Assembly: GCA_049999765.1 (NCBI GenBank)
Contig: JBNGIQ010008546.1
Coordinates: 1 to 41,197 of the forward strand
Origin: Phaeoceros laevis
Lineage: Eukaryota; Anthocerotophyta; Anthocerotopsida; Notothyladales
DNA: 41,197 nucleotides
Direction of reading: 5' to 3'
The notes below the pieces were generated by a model. The model ran no database searches. It worked only from the letters and a program-made list of their open reading frames with translations, and was not told the DNA's origin. The position numbers and the translations under genes were made by a program. The first letter of the stretch is position 1. Every line of letters starts with the position of its first letter. Positions 1-12,377 of this stretch are shown here, one piece after another.

Positions 1-3000
1 GGCCCCAAAGTCGTCTAGCTCATCATCTGCTAAGGCCTTCACAATATTGTGGAGCTTACCTTCATCAGATAGGAAGAACAGTGTCAAGACCCCTGCACTT
101 TTGAACAGGTGAATGCTATGAAGCCTAAGGTGCGTACCACTTAAAAACTGTCTCTTTCCAGTAGATGCATCGCCAATGACTTGCTGCAGCAGAAGCAGAG
201 CACGAGGCTTCGGCCCTTGGCGGAGTTCAGGGTTGATGTCGAGCAGGACTAATAATGTTTGCAGCGATGGTGCGTGGCCCTAAGGAGAGGCATTAACACC
301 CAGGAAATGATCATAAAAAACTGTGCACTACCAAAGCTCAATAAGGCAATTGAGCTGCTACCCAAACTTGATAAAACCACCCAATAGGTCTCTGAAGCAC
401 TCCAGGGCCACAGGAGGATACCTGTTCGAGATACTCATCTATTTTATCCAGTAAGTGCTTCAGGGCAGATGAGATGAAATTTGTGCTTGAACCCAATTGC
501 TTCTTATCACTCTCCACCAGGATCCTCAGTGCCTGTCGACTGACATTTTTTAAACTCGAGCTCCAGTAGCTGCTTATATTTGAACTTACACGTGAATAAA
601 CCCAACTAACTAGAGCCACAACTGCTCAATTAAGAATGAAAACAACACTACATAGGTAAGTATATACTAAACAGCGAGGGCAAAACTGGCAGAAACTATG
701 CTGAGGAGATTACTTGATTAAGCAGAGGCTTGGATGACTGCGCAGAGCTAGTAAACGCAATAATGAAGTCCAGACAAAGTATTGCCTAAGACAAGCATTG
801 ACAATCAATAGCGGAAAGAAAAAATCAGTAAAATCCCGGAAAGCATGAGATGCTGCATACATACTTCAGAAATAGCTCTGGAGGACGTCCGTCGCATTGT
901 TTCTTCCAAGGCTCTTTCTGGACTCCAACTTCCTCCACCTTCCACATATATATCCTCAACCTGGAAATTCAACAAATTATGACACCCTTTGCACCTTATG
1001 AACAATGCAGGCTCAAGTATGCTTTGTAGAAAAACTGCAAGGACAGCCTTGATTAATAATGCTCCACATGCTTGGTCCATAGCCATAGCAAAGACAAGAA
1101 CCCAAACTCGAACTTATCAATGTGGGGACATGTACATGACGGACGACGACTACAACTAACCAGGGTAGAACCCGCAGGAATAACCCTGGTGACTGTTAAG
1201 CATATCTGCCGTACCTTTTGAATCCATTCTGCCAGTAAGAGTGAAAGAACTTCTTCCTCAGGCATATCAAATCTGTCCAGAGATTCTCTAGCAGCATCAT
1301 ATTGCCCTTGCTGTAGAAATCTGCCAATGTACTCAGAAAATTGAGCTTGAGATTAGCATGCAAGTGCTGCCAACACGTCAACCACGACATTGAGATGAAA
1401 CTGTAAGTTCAAAACATGCGCTGATATTTGACCAAGCACAGAAGCTATGCTGCTGAGACAGACTCTGTGAGCTAAACTTACAGATTCATAACAGTGGAAG
1501 GAGCAGCATGCAACATGTGCAGCGCCTGAGTCCTCTGCCATGGTAAGTGGCTGTTACCAAGATAATGCAATCCTTTCAAGCGCCACCCCCAGTTACCGAC
1601 TAACCTGGCAATTTCTAACACCTTTTGGTCCCAAATACTGGAAGACGATTCTTCTTTACCTCCACGGACATTTCTGATTGTGTGATTCTCAATAGGAATT
1701 CTTCTCTTTACAATGGCAACAAGTTCCCCTTGCAAAACCCCAGATATTGAGCTGCGGGCACTAATTTCAGTCCATTTGGTTGCCATTTTGCGTACTGACG
1801 AGCCAGAACATACAGCTCCACACTTCGTATGCAAGAATTTGTGATCCATCTCCAATAGTTCCACATCAAGAAGAGATACTACAAAGTCAAGCATCCACAA
1901 CTGCAATAGTCAAGACAAGACGCACAATAAGCACATTCTCTCTCAGAACCAGGTATAAGAAGTCAAAAACTTGACAAGCGCAAGCTTTCTCAGGACAACA
2001 AACTTACCAGACGAGAAGGTGTGCACACCAGCTCCAGATGCTCTCGGAGCTTACCAAGCAGAATTCCACTCCCTTCTCCCGTAAATTTCGGATTTGATGC
2101 ACCCTCCCACTCAGAGGGACACATGGCAGTAGTTGCAGCTCCAATTCCCGCATACATGTGAACTAGCTCTAGATCACTTGTCCTAAGATTGACGCACCAC
2201 CATCAGGTTTCATAACAACAATGCTCCTTACATAACATCTGAATACAGCCTCATTAACCTGTATCCACAGCATAATCTAGAAGCCACTTTAGCCTCCTAA
2301 GATTTGTTGTCAACCTAAGCTTAACCAAAACTCGAGTCACTCATTTCAACTGAATTGACGCACTCCTACAGGAAGGTGTGGCTGGCAGACCTGGAACCTC
2401 CCCAAAGTCCAACAGGTTGTCTGCTCAAAAGACGTAGTGCATCTTCTGCATCAATACTCGGGAGAAACTCGAGGAGGACCTGAAATTATGTCCTAATAGT
2501 CAAATGTCCGCACAGGCAACAGTAACATATCACCTCAAAGATCACAAGACAGCACCCAGGAGTTGGAACTTCTTGCCAGCTTGTTGGCTGACTAAGAGCC
2601 TGGAACGAAGTCAAAAACCTTGCCTGCATAGGAGAATGTGATCCGAGCTGCTTGAGGATGAGATTTGCAACAAACGGGTCTGCAGCAGCAGCAGCAGCAG
2701 CTTCTTCTCCAAAGGCAGCAATTTCGTCAGAGGTGCAACATGAACCCCTCCCAGTCGCAGCCAGTTTCTGATCGACAGGGCTAATGGCCAGAAAGCAGGC
2801 AAGCTCTAGCTGATAGCTGAGCATGTCACAAATGTAACCAACACCATTTTCCTGAAAAGTACAAACTTCATAAGAGATCCCCTGAAAAGAAGTCAACAGG
2901 ACCCTTCCTGCAACTACCAGCACCTTCCTAATAAAGACCTCCTTGAAGGGCTCCTTCACAGACAGACCCTCTCAGCTTGTTCTTCAACAGGCCCAGCTCG

Positions 3001-5128
3001 CTGCCAGCAGGTCCAAAGGGTCCCCAGCATCTTCTGACGAATAGCAAATTCTTGAGACAGCAGATCCCACATGGTGGCAATTAATAACGGCCGGTGGTGT
3101 GGAACCGGTGACAGAATGTGATGAAAAAAGTCAACCCCTTCAGTACAATTTGACAAGTCTAGTTTTGTGAAGGCATATAACGACATGTTCTCAGTGGAGG
3201 TTAGCCTGTGCTTACATCAGCTGCCAGGTCGAAAAGTAGAGCCTCTATGAAGGACAGTGTGACATTAACAATGCCACCAAATATATGTGCTACTCGCGCA
3301 CATGCATACTGGAATAACTCGCATTTGACACAAGCAGTGATAGCTTCTTTCCCCTGTGATATGCCCACCATAATTGCTTCATCCGAAATGGAAGCTTGTA
3401 GACGCTTATGTATGCGTGTATACACAGGAAGAGAAACACTGTTTCCATGCCCATACATTCCAGCCACCTCATCCAGCCTACTTTCCTGCAAGGTTAAAGT
3501 CCAGAAGTCAATGGTTGTTAAGGGAAGATAGATGGCGAACAAATATCAGGCAATCCAACAACGACAGCAAATGTGTAAGATAATGAGATCTCAGTCCGCA
3601 CAGAGCTAAGGCAGCCTAGAAATTGCACAGTGAGCAGGTTTGTTGATAACCTCAGCTGCGAGGCAGAGAGCTGTTCTGCCAGTGGCCAGCACTTCTGAGC
3701 AAATTATCATCTCCATAGTTTTCGCACGTCCATCAAAAGGTAACCTCCCATCTCCTTTAGTTGCCTGTGCCACCGCTGGAAATAAGATTTTCAACACATC
3801 TCTGCAAAACAGATCATTAAACCGCTAACAAGATTAGCCCTCGTAAGGCTTCTTCCATCCCAGGTTCCAGAACCACCCAACAATTAAGTCACAAGACATG
3901 CCGAATGCGGGCAGTACCTGTAATCCTTACGTGGAAGTAAGGCTGAATCGTTCAAATAGCGTAGTTGCTTGGCTGCTTTCATCAATTTGCGCATTTGAAC
4001 ACATTGCCTAACTAGTTGCAAATGCATACTCTGAGCTTCTGTTTGCAGCAGATAGTGTGCACATGACTCAACGTTAGAAAGTCCCATTAACCTATCTCCC
4101 CTGTCAGGCCAGCTTCCAAGATTTCCTGAAACTTGGACCTCCTTACTGGGAGAACCTCCTTCATTCGACAGAAGCACATCTTGTGCCTTGAAGCTGTATT
4201 TTGTACTAGATTTGTAAAACGCTGCTAGTAATTCTGGAGAAACGAGGATGAGCTTCTTAACAAGGGCTATACATCTCTGAGACCCGAGATTCGCAGTGTT
4301 CTCAGAGAGGCCCATAATCTGGTCTCCGACATGCTCAGCTATACCACCCCCATCAGCACATCGCAGGTAGTCGTCTCGCTCCCGGTGCAGATCATCCTCA
4401 ACTAAAACAGGATCCTCGGGAATAACTTTCAGTTCGGGATGTTCACAGCGCCATAACTGTTTCAAGACGAGGAGAGTTTCCAGATAGAGATACTCGACAA
4501 GCGGACAATCAAATTCTAGTGGCCCTGCAGCATCTGGGCTACACTTCTGTTGAACATTGCCTGCGCATTGGGAAATTACTTGTCGTTTACTTCCCCTTTT
4601 TCCTACTTTAACTAGCTTCTCTGTAGCTGCGAGACAAGGCTGCTCGCACTCCTGGCACCTGCACGAATCATCGACTTGGTCACGTTCTAGACCTGAAGAA
4701 TGTACATGCGCGCTTTCCTCGCTGGTCCGTCTGGTATAACAAGGGCACGCCTCCTCGGAACACTTCGTCCGACATAAGCTGTTCACCTTCAGGCACCGGC
4801 TGATTTCTTCCAGATAAAGGAGTGACTCAAAAGCACCGCTTGTCGCCACAGACTGTATCCATCTTTGCTGCCAACCTATCACTGTTGACTTTCCCGTCAA
4901 CCAAGAAAGCTCCGCCCAGCACATCCAAGCAAGATGCGAGGCCGAGGGAATACTCTCAGACCAAAATACTCCTGAAATTCTGCCACCGCTTTTCAGAACT
5001 GACAGAAGCAACTCGATAGCTAGACCTCTATGGTTCCCAGCGAGTACAAGAAGGAAGGCCCTGAGCAGTTCATACTGTGAGTAGAAGAGGTTGTTGACCA
5101 CCTCATGAGCCAGGGAGGTCCCTTCCAT
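1..5128 (-). CDS. ZFYVE26/SPG15-like (spastizin) protein, N-terminal exons, partial
   Basis: Large spliced gene whose 3' part lies left of the window. I read exons at 5128-3918, 3801-3651, 3485-3216, about 3189-2968, 2851-2624, 2479-2391, 2182-2008, 1900-1482, 1320-1215, 960-865, 532-422 and 279-1. Phases agree at every junction except between exons 3 and 4. The N-terminus (LFYSQYELLRAFLLVLAGNH, then GGRISGVFW and a short SIPSASHLAW stretch) and a later block (DPFVANLILKQLGSHSPMQ, then VLLEFLP, RLLSRQPVGL and DLELVHM across three exons) follow the pattern I remember for plant ZFYVE26-like proteins such as Arabidopsis At2g25730. The animal relative, spastizin, acts in endolysosomal and autophagic trafficking. 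Exon 1 holds a Cys-rich stretch at about residues 117-170. No FYVE finger is in view. Exon 5 appears to end at a GC donor (CAG|GCAAGG). The assignment rests on remembered sequence, not on a search. Confidence 0.62.
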
Positions 5129-6199
5129 CCTACGAAATTATCGGAAGGAAGCTTGGACGGCAGCGCACATCTACAGGGTCAGTCCCCGACTGTTCATTTG
5201 GACTAGAGTAGACCTTCCTTCGAAGCACACTCTATAGAAGCAGTTTTAGGATTTCCTGTAGTGGATACAAGCATAATCTCTCAGATGACTAGCATCTATA
5301 CGCATGACATGAGCATCTATAAGCATGACATGCTTATTTCCAAAAAACCTTGTATATATACGCCCTCTTAGGTGAGGGCGTTCCGTCCAGCCCCGATACC
5401 GGAATTCGCTCCCTTTTTTTTGGGAGTTTTTTTTAGGGGAGCTCATGCTTGTACATTTGATATAACTTAGAGTGCTTTCACATATGCCACTATTAGCGTG
5501 CCCGTCACCACAAGGGCTGTGAAGTGTGAAAATTACTCTCACTTGCACCCTGGAACCCTTAGGCACGAAGTCCCAAATGACCCGCAGGTCGGCCAGAAAG
5601 CCATGGATACCATAGCTAGCCTAAGGCCTCAAACTAAATTGATAAGCTAAACACTACACTGAGGGAGCTATTCTATAAGACTCCGTGCTAACGCTAGTGC
5701 CAATACTGTGGATAGGTTAGAGCATAGGGATACCACAAAGAGCGCGGTTAGAATCATACAGATTGAACAAGGAGAAAGTACGGCACGGGTAAATGATATT
5801 TACGACAAAGAGACGACCAACTGAAAATTGAAAGGGTGAGTAAGGTGGAGTAAACCTGAAGCGTAGGACATCTTGACCTGTCTTTGGAAATATAGTGAGG
5901 AAGGAGGGCTTTATTGATAATGATATGACTAAAATAATAAGAGAACTTTATAGATAACTACTTCTAAAGAAGGAAAATGATCATGGTATGAAGAGGCCAA
6001 TTGTTGGGGTGTATTGCTGAACTTGAAGGTAGTGAATTACCCAACAAGGATTAGTGAAGAAAGCTATTGCTCGATTGAACAGAAGTGAGCTTATACTCTA
6101 AAGCAGTGCCTTACAACAAAAGAAAGGTGAGCTAAATTGAGGAGCTGCAAGCTCAAGAAACAATAAATATGATAAATAACAACTAACAAAGACTGTGCT
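5129..6199. other. intergenic region upstream of the spastizin-like gene
   Basis: This region should hold the minus-strand gene's 5' UTR and promoter. I see no convincing coding sequence, TATA box or RNA gene. A 106-codon minus-strand reading frame at 5246-5566 has low-complexity composition and no recognisable motif. The right half (5590-6199) is AT-rich and featureless. Confidence 0.5.
5291..5332. repeat. 21-bp tandem repeat, two copies
   Basis: Two adjacent 21-bp copies (5291-5311 and 5312-5332) of AGCATCTATA-(C/A)-GCATGACATG, differing at one position. Confidence 0.85.
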
Positions 6200-7546
6200 T
6201 CAGGTGCGTAAGAATATCTCCTGATTCCATGTTGGAACATCAGCATCTCCGATGGAGGTGCCTGGAACTGGGGTGTCGGTGGGCAGGTCCACCAGAACGC
6301 TATCTACTACCCACTTGCAGGATTTCTTAGCGTCTTTCTTTCTCCTCGGCCCACCTTTTCTGCGCCCGCTTGCTACATTGGTTCTGCATAAATTGAACCA
6401 TCGTATGCATTACCTCGGGCGCGTCTCCCCTCCTCGTTATGGCTTGTTGGGCCCATGAATAGTAGTTCCGAGTAACTTGAAGGTAGTCTGCCTCCTCGAC
6501 GGCGATGGTGGGAACCTGAGGGTGAACAGGCGCATTAGGAAAATAAGAACAGACAAACAAACAAATAAACAAACAAACAAACGGACAACAATTGTGGCTC
6601 AACAATCGACTTAACTATCCCCGACTGTGGCAAGCCGGGTACTGGCGGGCCATCGTACAGAAAACTTACGTACTTGCCTGTTGGCTGCTACAAAAGGGCC
6701 ACTATGGACCTTCAAAGTCACACTACCTTGCTTATCATGAGAGTTGGATGCCAAAGCGATGGTGTCAGCCAACTCGCCGATATCCTCCTGGTCGGCACCA
6801 GCGCTAGCGTGGCCATGGCTCGATTCTGGATTCTCATGTTGTTCATGCTGGGCGGCTCTTGCTCCTCCCCACCGTGTTTGAACTCTCGGTGAGCACTTTC
6901 GATTTCATCACTCCCTTCTTCCTTATCCTCCTCGAGCTCGTCCTCTTCCGGCACCGGTACCCCTTCATCATCATCACTTGATCCATCGTCACCAAGCCTC
7001 TTCCTTGGAAGATAGTGGCAGACGGTTGCAGTTTTTTTTGAAACCTCCAGAGTTCTAGCTCCCTCGAAGCCCTTGTCGTGGCTAAGCAGCAAATTCAGCT
7101 TTGAGAGGTGCCTCGTCTCAACCTCCACAGGCATAGGAAAACTATAGTTGTGTTTCAACTAGCCATGAATATCCAAATAGAGGGGGCACCGTTCTCTCTC
7201 CAGCTGTGTCAATGTCCCTGCGATGCCCAACACCGAGCTGTACATACATGCTTTCTTTATCCATCCCAACACATTCAAGGGCAAGTCCGTGATTACGTCA
7301 TATTCCTCTTTCAAGGCCAGTAGGAACCTGAACGTGGTTCGCATGGCACACTGGAGAAGCCCTGGCCTACTTGGTGCAGCCCATAGGTAGACCCGGACTC
7401 TGTCCATCCTTCCTTTTGAGCTGGCCACTTTAGTAGAAGGCTTGTGGGGGCCAAGGCTCAACGTCTTGAACAATTCCTTACATTCAGGCAGGGTCTGAAG
7501 GCGAGCAGTCCATGACGCAGCGAATACAACCAGCCACCACTCCTAT
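6200..7546 (-). pseudogene. unrecognised broken gene cut by the chromovirus
   Basis: I do not recognise this protein. Coding-like sequence runs leftward from the chromovirus boundary. A first block (7546-7162, beginning WWLVVFAASWTARLQTLPEC) ends at an in-frame TAG (7159-7161). The same frame continues (7158 to about 6890) into a strongly acidic region with SSDDDEGVPVPEEDELEEDK. A frame change near 6890 leads to a segment with GADQEDIGELADTIALASN and a possible splice donor near 6727. A further block (6510-6327) contains YLQVTRNYYSWAQQAITRRG and shifts frame near 6327 into a tail ending at a TGA at 6200-6202. The sequence CCATAG next to the target duplication could be a splice acceptor, so the retrotransposon may sit at an intron-exon edge. 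It could be a repeated lineage-specific gene or a fragment of another mobile element. Confidence 0.45.
6553..6582. repeat. (CAAA)n microsatellite
   Basis: Tetranucleotide run ACAAACAAACAAATAAACAA and onward, with one interruption, inside the unrecognised broken gene. It probably lies in an intron of that gene. Confidence 0.9.
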
Positions 7547-7870
7547 TGTCACGGACCTTCGCGCACTTAGCCGCGGCTAAGGCAATGCGATGGTCAACCC
7601 TTGCTAAGTCGCAGCTCACGCAAGAATCCCAGGGCGATCGGCCCGGCCTCCCTCATCGGTCGTAGCCTAAACTAACAAAGTATGCGGCCATTGGGCCACG
7701 TGGTGGCATGCCGTACATGGATGTTAACGAAAACGTATGGTCCCGCGCTACGCTACGCTATCTTTAAAGTATCTTATCCTATCTTCTATACTTATCGCGC
7801 CAAGCGCCATCATAGTTAATAACATGGCCATCATAGCTAATAATATCGTATTATCCTGTGCTCCCTAACA
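7547..7870 (-). repeat. chromovirus 3' LTR
   Basis: 324 bp, from TGTCACGG to CCCTAACA on the plus strand, matching 13038-13359 at about 97%. It is preceded by target duplication copy CCTAT at 7542-7546. It contains a local direct repeat, CATCATAG(T/C)TAATAA. Confidence 0.95.
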
Positions 7871-7881
7871 CTGCCAGGGGG

Positions 7882-10800
7882 TTACGAGGCTTCGTCCTCG
7901 AAGCCTGTTGGCAAACGTACTCCGTGCAACGCAGCATACTCGCAAACGAGTTCCTTCGCTCCGTCCAGGTTTTTTATTGGCTCCCAAGTGGCATCGCTCA
8001 GCGGATACCCTTTCCACAAGACAAGAAATTGGAGTTGCCTTCTGACCGTTCGATGTCTAAGCACTTTTCAACTTTGAATTCTGGTTCGTCGTCCTCTCAT
8101 ATTGGTGGCGGCCGTCTAGGTGGAGTCCCCTGATACAATTTCAACAACGAAGTATGAAATACATTGTGCATTTTTGCCTCTGGTGGTAGAGCTAGCCTGT
8201 ATGCTGCCTCCCCAATGCATTTAGTAACTTGATACGGCCCGATGTACCTGTCCCCTAACTTCTTCACCCCTGCCTTTGGTTTCATATTTTTGGCGGACAA
8301 AAGCACAAACTGACCTTCACGAAACTTTTGCACTCTCCTGTGATGTTGGCATATTGCGATTGTTGATTCTGAGCTTGCAGGGCATGTTCCCTTGCCTCTT
8401 TTTGTATCTCCAGCTGTTTTTTAAGGAAATCTTGGGCTGCTGGTACCTGTCCATGAGATGGTACGACTGCTGTTAACAAAGATTAAGGGTGTAGACCGGC
8501 ATTCATGAAGAATGGCGTCACTCCTGTAGAGGCATTCGTAGCATTATTGAATGCAAACTCCACCAGAAACAGGTAATCATCCCAAATTTCTTGGTCGTTA
8601 CATAAGCTCGCAACATTTGCTCCACACTCTGGTTAGCACGTTCGGTAGCCCCATCAGTTTGAGGGTGAAAAGCTGTAGACATGACCAAGCGAGTCTGTAA
8701 TCACTTATGTAAAGCCTGCCAGAATTTGGAGGTAAACCTTGTGTCTCTGTCACTCAATAAGGACCGGGGTAAGCCATGGTATCGATATACATTTTGCAGA
8801 AATAACAAAGCTGCATGTTCAGCTGTGCACTCTGTGGTAGTTGCTACTAAATGGACCATTCTGGTCAGCTTGTCCGTAAACACTAGCAAGGCGTCATACC
8901 CCTTCTTGGTTTTTGGTAATCCTACGACGAAATCAAGTGAGGCTTGTTCCCAAGGCAACAAAGGTACAGGTAAGGGTTGCAGCATACCCCCAGGTTTCTG
9001 TCGTGATGCCTTCACCCTTTGACACACATCGCAAATTGTTACATAATCCCGCACATTATGTTTAAGAGTGTCCCAATACACTGAGGCAGATAACAAATCG
9101 ATTGTTCGATTAATTCCCTGGTGTGCAGCTGAGGGACTGTCATGTGCCTCCCTAATCAAAGCATGTCTCACATGTCGCAATGTTGGAATGTAAAGCTTAC
9201 CCTTGTGCCATAGTAACCCGTCCCTCTCTTCCCATACAGTCTTTCCCGCTTCCATAGATGCGTAGGCTTGCTGTGCCTCTGCGTCCAAGTGCAACACCTG
9301 TCTAATTTCAGTATGCCATCCAGGTTCTACTGTAATTGTTGACTGTAACACATGCAATTGTACCCTACTTAAATCATCAGCTACATAATTTGTCTTCCCC
9401 TGAACATATACAGTGGTAAAGTCAAACTGCTGAAAATACTCTAACCATCTAGCCTGTTTTCTGGACAAGGATGCTTGAGTTTGCAAATAAATGAGTGGAC
9501 TATGATCGGTCTGGAGTTTAAAAGGTACACCTTCTAGAAAGCACCTCCAGTGCTTGATTGCCAAAACTTGCGCCAATGTTTCCTTTTCAGAAGTCGTCCA
9601 GTTGAGTTCCGGGCCCTTCAGCTTCCTTGAAAAATACGCAATAGGCTGTAGCCCTTCCCCATGATCCTGCTGCAACACAGCCCCTACAGCCAAATCCGAA
9701 GCATCAGCTGTCGCTACAAATTCTCTACTCATATCTGGATATGTCAGTACCGAGGTTGTAATCAATGCTTGCTTCAATGCTAAGAAAGCTTCTTCCTGTG
9801 CTTGTCCATACTCCCATGTCGAAGATTGCTGTAACAGGCTGGTCAGTGGCGAGGCCACCTCAGAAAAATGTGGTACAAATCTGCGATAGTAAGATGCAAA
9901 ACCCAAAAAGGACTGCAGCTCTTTAACTGATTTTGGATGTGGCCAGTCCTTGACTACCTGGATTTTTGCAGGATCCACCCTAATACCCTGCTCATCAACC
10001 ACATGGCCAAGGTATTCAAGCGATGTTTTAAGGAACTCACACTTACCCAGCTGGACATATAGCTGGTGTGCCCGCAGTTTCTGTAAAGCTTGCCTCAATC
10101 TGTCCAAGTGCTCCTCCCTAGTAGTACTGTAAATCAGTATGTCGTCTAGATACACTAACACTCCATTCAGAATCATGTCTCCAAATACGAAATTCATCAA
10201 GGTTTGGAATGTGGCTGGTGCATTGGTCATCCCAAAAGATACCACCAGCCATTCGTAATGGCCTTACCTTGTAATGAAAGCTGTTTTTTCGATGTCCTCT
10301 TCCCTCACGCGTATCTGGTGATACCCTGCTGCTAGATCCAGTTTTGTGAAGAAACAAGCACTTGTTAGGCTTTCCAGCAGTTCATCTATGCGGGGAATAG
10401 GATAGGAGTTGCGCTTTGTGATCGAATTCAAACCTCTGTAATCGATGCACATCCTAAGGCCACCATTCTTCTTTCGCACGAATAATATGGGTGCCCCATA
10501 TGGTGATTTGGATGGTCTGATTAGTCCCTTGGCCAGGAGCTCTTCTATCTGCCTTCTAGCCTCCAACAACTCCAATGGTGACATCCTGAAAGAAGGCTTG
10601 TTAGGCACCTTATGTTCACCTGGCAGCAACTTGATACAGTGGTCAACCGACCTTTCCTGTGGCAACCCTGGTGGCAGGCCTTGTACTAACACATCTTGAA
10701 ACTCGTTAAGTATTGCTTGGATATTTGGATCTTCCATGTGTTCCACCTTTCCCTCTGCCTGCGTATCACAATCAACTTTAGTTGCAGGCTTCTCACGAAT

Positions 10801-11310
10801 AACAAACAAAAATGCCTCCGTTCCTGGACTGAGCATGTCCCGATTGGGCATGCCTTTGTGACTACCTGGATCTGAGAGTTTCTTGTACACTCTGCAGTCT
10901 CACTCTTTCCTTCTGACCTGAATTTCTCGCCTACTACCCGCAATAGCCTGCCTTTCCAGTTAACAATTAGCTCTTTGGACTTCCAGGTTATGGCTGGCTG
11001 TAAATCTTCAAGCCAAGGCATTCCTAGAATAGCATTGTAACCATTACTCAGTGACCGTAAAAAGAAGTTTTTCAGCATACCTCCCCAAACGCATGAATAC
11101 TCCCTTGCTCAGCCACGAGGGCTGAGAATTATGACTTCCATCTGCCAAAGACACATTGCCACACTTCTACGTTGTAGACAAACGGTGTTTAGTGGCAAAA
11201 AACCTAGACAGGAAGTTTGATGAGGCACCGCAATCAATGAGAATCCTACAAGGCTGCTTATCCAGTTTGCCTTGTACCGAAAAAAGCTGTCGCACCCTTG
11301 GACCCTCTCC
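7882..11310 (-). pseudogene. pol: chromovirus pol: protease, RT, RNase H, integrase, chromodomain
   Basis: Domains in order on the minus strand. Protease (about 11310-10980): ILIDCGASSNFLS, with Cys where the catalytic D-S/T-G has Ser/Thr, then a TAG; the LGMPWL block follows in another frame. Reverse transcriptase (about 10800-9850): KLDLAAGYHQIRV and the catalytic YLDDILIYS, interrupted by an in-frame TAA at 10264-10266. RNase H (about 9740-9400): TADASDLAVGAVLQQ. Integrase (about 9170-8500): an HHCC finger, then the first Asp in SLDFVVGLP and the second in SDRDTRF; a TGA at 8701-8703 precedes the block with the catalytic Glu (GATERANQS), and a frame change follows. The integrase tail with FREGQFVLLSAKNMKP is at 8333-8097. 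The chromodomain is at 8064-7882, with LQFLVLWKGYPLSDATWEP. Products would reverse-transcribe and integrate the element and target it to chromatin; this copy cannot make them intact. Confidence 0.93.
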
Positions 11311-11357
11311 CTCCAGGTTACAGTTTTGTAGGCGATGGTCTTCCCCAGCCTGGCCGC

Positions 11358-12377
11358 CTACGCTTGCTGGGGGTGTCTGTTTCCCTGCTCCTCCTCAAGG
11401 TTGTTTACGCGCCTGCCTGGTTGAGCGGGAGCAGGTCTTCCCCTACCCCGCCCAGCATTGGCGCCTCTAGGGCACGCTGGTGCTGTTGGGCACTCAACTG
11501 CTCGGTGCCCTTGCTGGTTGCATGAATAGCACCTGCCTCTGAACTCTTGGACCTGCCCTAGCTCCATAGGAGTAGGTCCGTTATCCACCACTGGGCGTTG
11601 CCCTCCTCGCGGTTGCCAGTATCTCCGGTCAAAGTTTGTGTCGAACCTTTCTGCAACCATCATGGCTTCCTCTAGAGTGCAACAATTCCTCATTCGTACC
11701 TCGTTCTGTGTTCTCGGCTTCAGACCTTCTATGTAGCGATCAAGCTTTTCGTCCTCCAGCATCCCAGGGATGCTCAGAATAATCCTCAAAAACTGGTATG
11801 AATATGCTGCAGCGCTTCCAGTTTGAGATAGAAGCTTGAGGCGCGCCCTTGCCACAGTCGTTCCCTCGATTGGCACAAATTGTGCATGTAATCCATGCAG
11901 GAAAGTAGGTAGATTGGGAAACGGAAGAAGTTCACCACGCATCACAGCGTCTTCTCGCTGAAGCCACCAAAGCAGAGCTGAATCCTTCAAGTATGTGGAC
12001 GCAAAGCTGACTTGGTAGTCTTCTGGAATCCCCTGCAAAAGTACAGATTGACGTAGCTTATAGGACCATTGCTCCACTATGGTTGCATCCCGTCTGCCAT
12101 CAAAGAAATTGGGTTTAGGGATTTTGAACTGCTTAAAAGTGCTGGAAGTGGACACCTCTCCATTACTAGCCACCGCTTGAGGGGGCGGGATCACATTCTG
12201 CGCAGCCTGCACCGCCTGTGTGGCCTGAACTTGCATCAATTGCAATTGCGCCTGAGCTTCACGAAGAGCTGCTTCCAGCTGTTGCACCCTTGTTTCACGC
12301 TCAGCGAGGAGCTGGCGGACCTGTTCTGGACCAACTGCCGGCGGAACGCTCTCTGAATTGGTCTCCATCCTCGCCAT
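11358..12377 (-). CDS. gag: chromovirus Gag, frame intact in this copy
   Basis: Capsid/nucleocapsid protein of the Ty3 element, about 339 residues from the ATG at 12377 (MARMETNSES). A second ATG lies three codons in, and the open frame extends further upstream to 12494. Near the N-terminus is a coiled-coil-like stretch (RVQQLEAALREAQAQLQLMQ). A retrotransposon-gag core follows, with ALLWWLQRE and FVPIEGTTVARARLKLLSQT. The C-terminal zinc knuckle is CYSCNQQGHRAVEC (CX2CX4HX4C), followed by a GRGRGRPAPAQPGRR basic tail. Pol is in a different frame, so either programmed frameshifting or decay separates them. The frame closes at a TAG in HPQQA-stop. Confidence 0.88.
   Translation of the reverse strand: MARMETNSESVPPAVGPEQVRQLLAERETRVQQLEAALREAQAQLQLMQVQATQAVQAAQNVIPPPQAVASNGEVSTSSTFKQFKIPKPNFFDGRRDATIVEQWSYKLRQSVLLQGIPEDYQVSFASTYLKDSALLWWLQREDAVMRGELLPFPNLPTFLHGLHAQFVPIEGTTVARARLKLLSQTGSAAAYSYQFLRIILSIPGMLEDEKLDRYIEGLKPRTQNEVRMRNCCTLEEAMMVAERFDTNFDRRYWQPRGGQRPVVDNGPTPMELGQVQEFRGRCYSCNQQGHRAVECPTAPACPRGANAGRGRGRPAPAQPGRRVNNLEEEQGNRHPQQA

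Noticed and set aside
1-5128. AP-5 adaptor subunit beta or Integrator subunit
   Set aside because: Both were considered for this large helical protein, but the N-terminal and DPFVANLILKQL blocks fit the plant ZFYVE26-like pattern and not the others as I remember them.
5246-5566. 106-codon minus-strand ORF
   Set aside because: Includes a tandem repeat and a homopolymer-rich stretch, shows no motif, and overlaps the likely promoter of the neighbouring gene.
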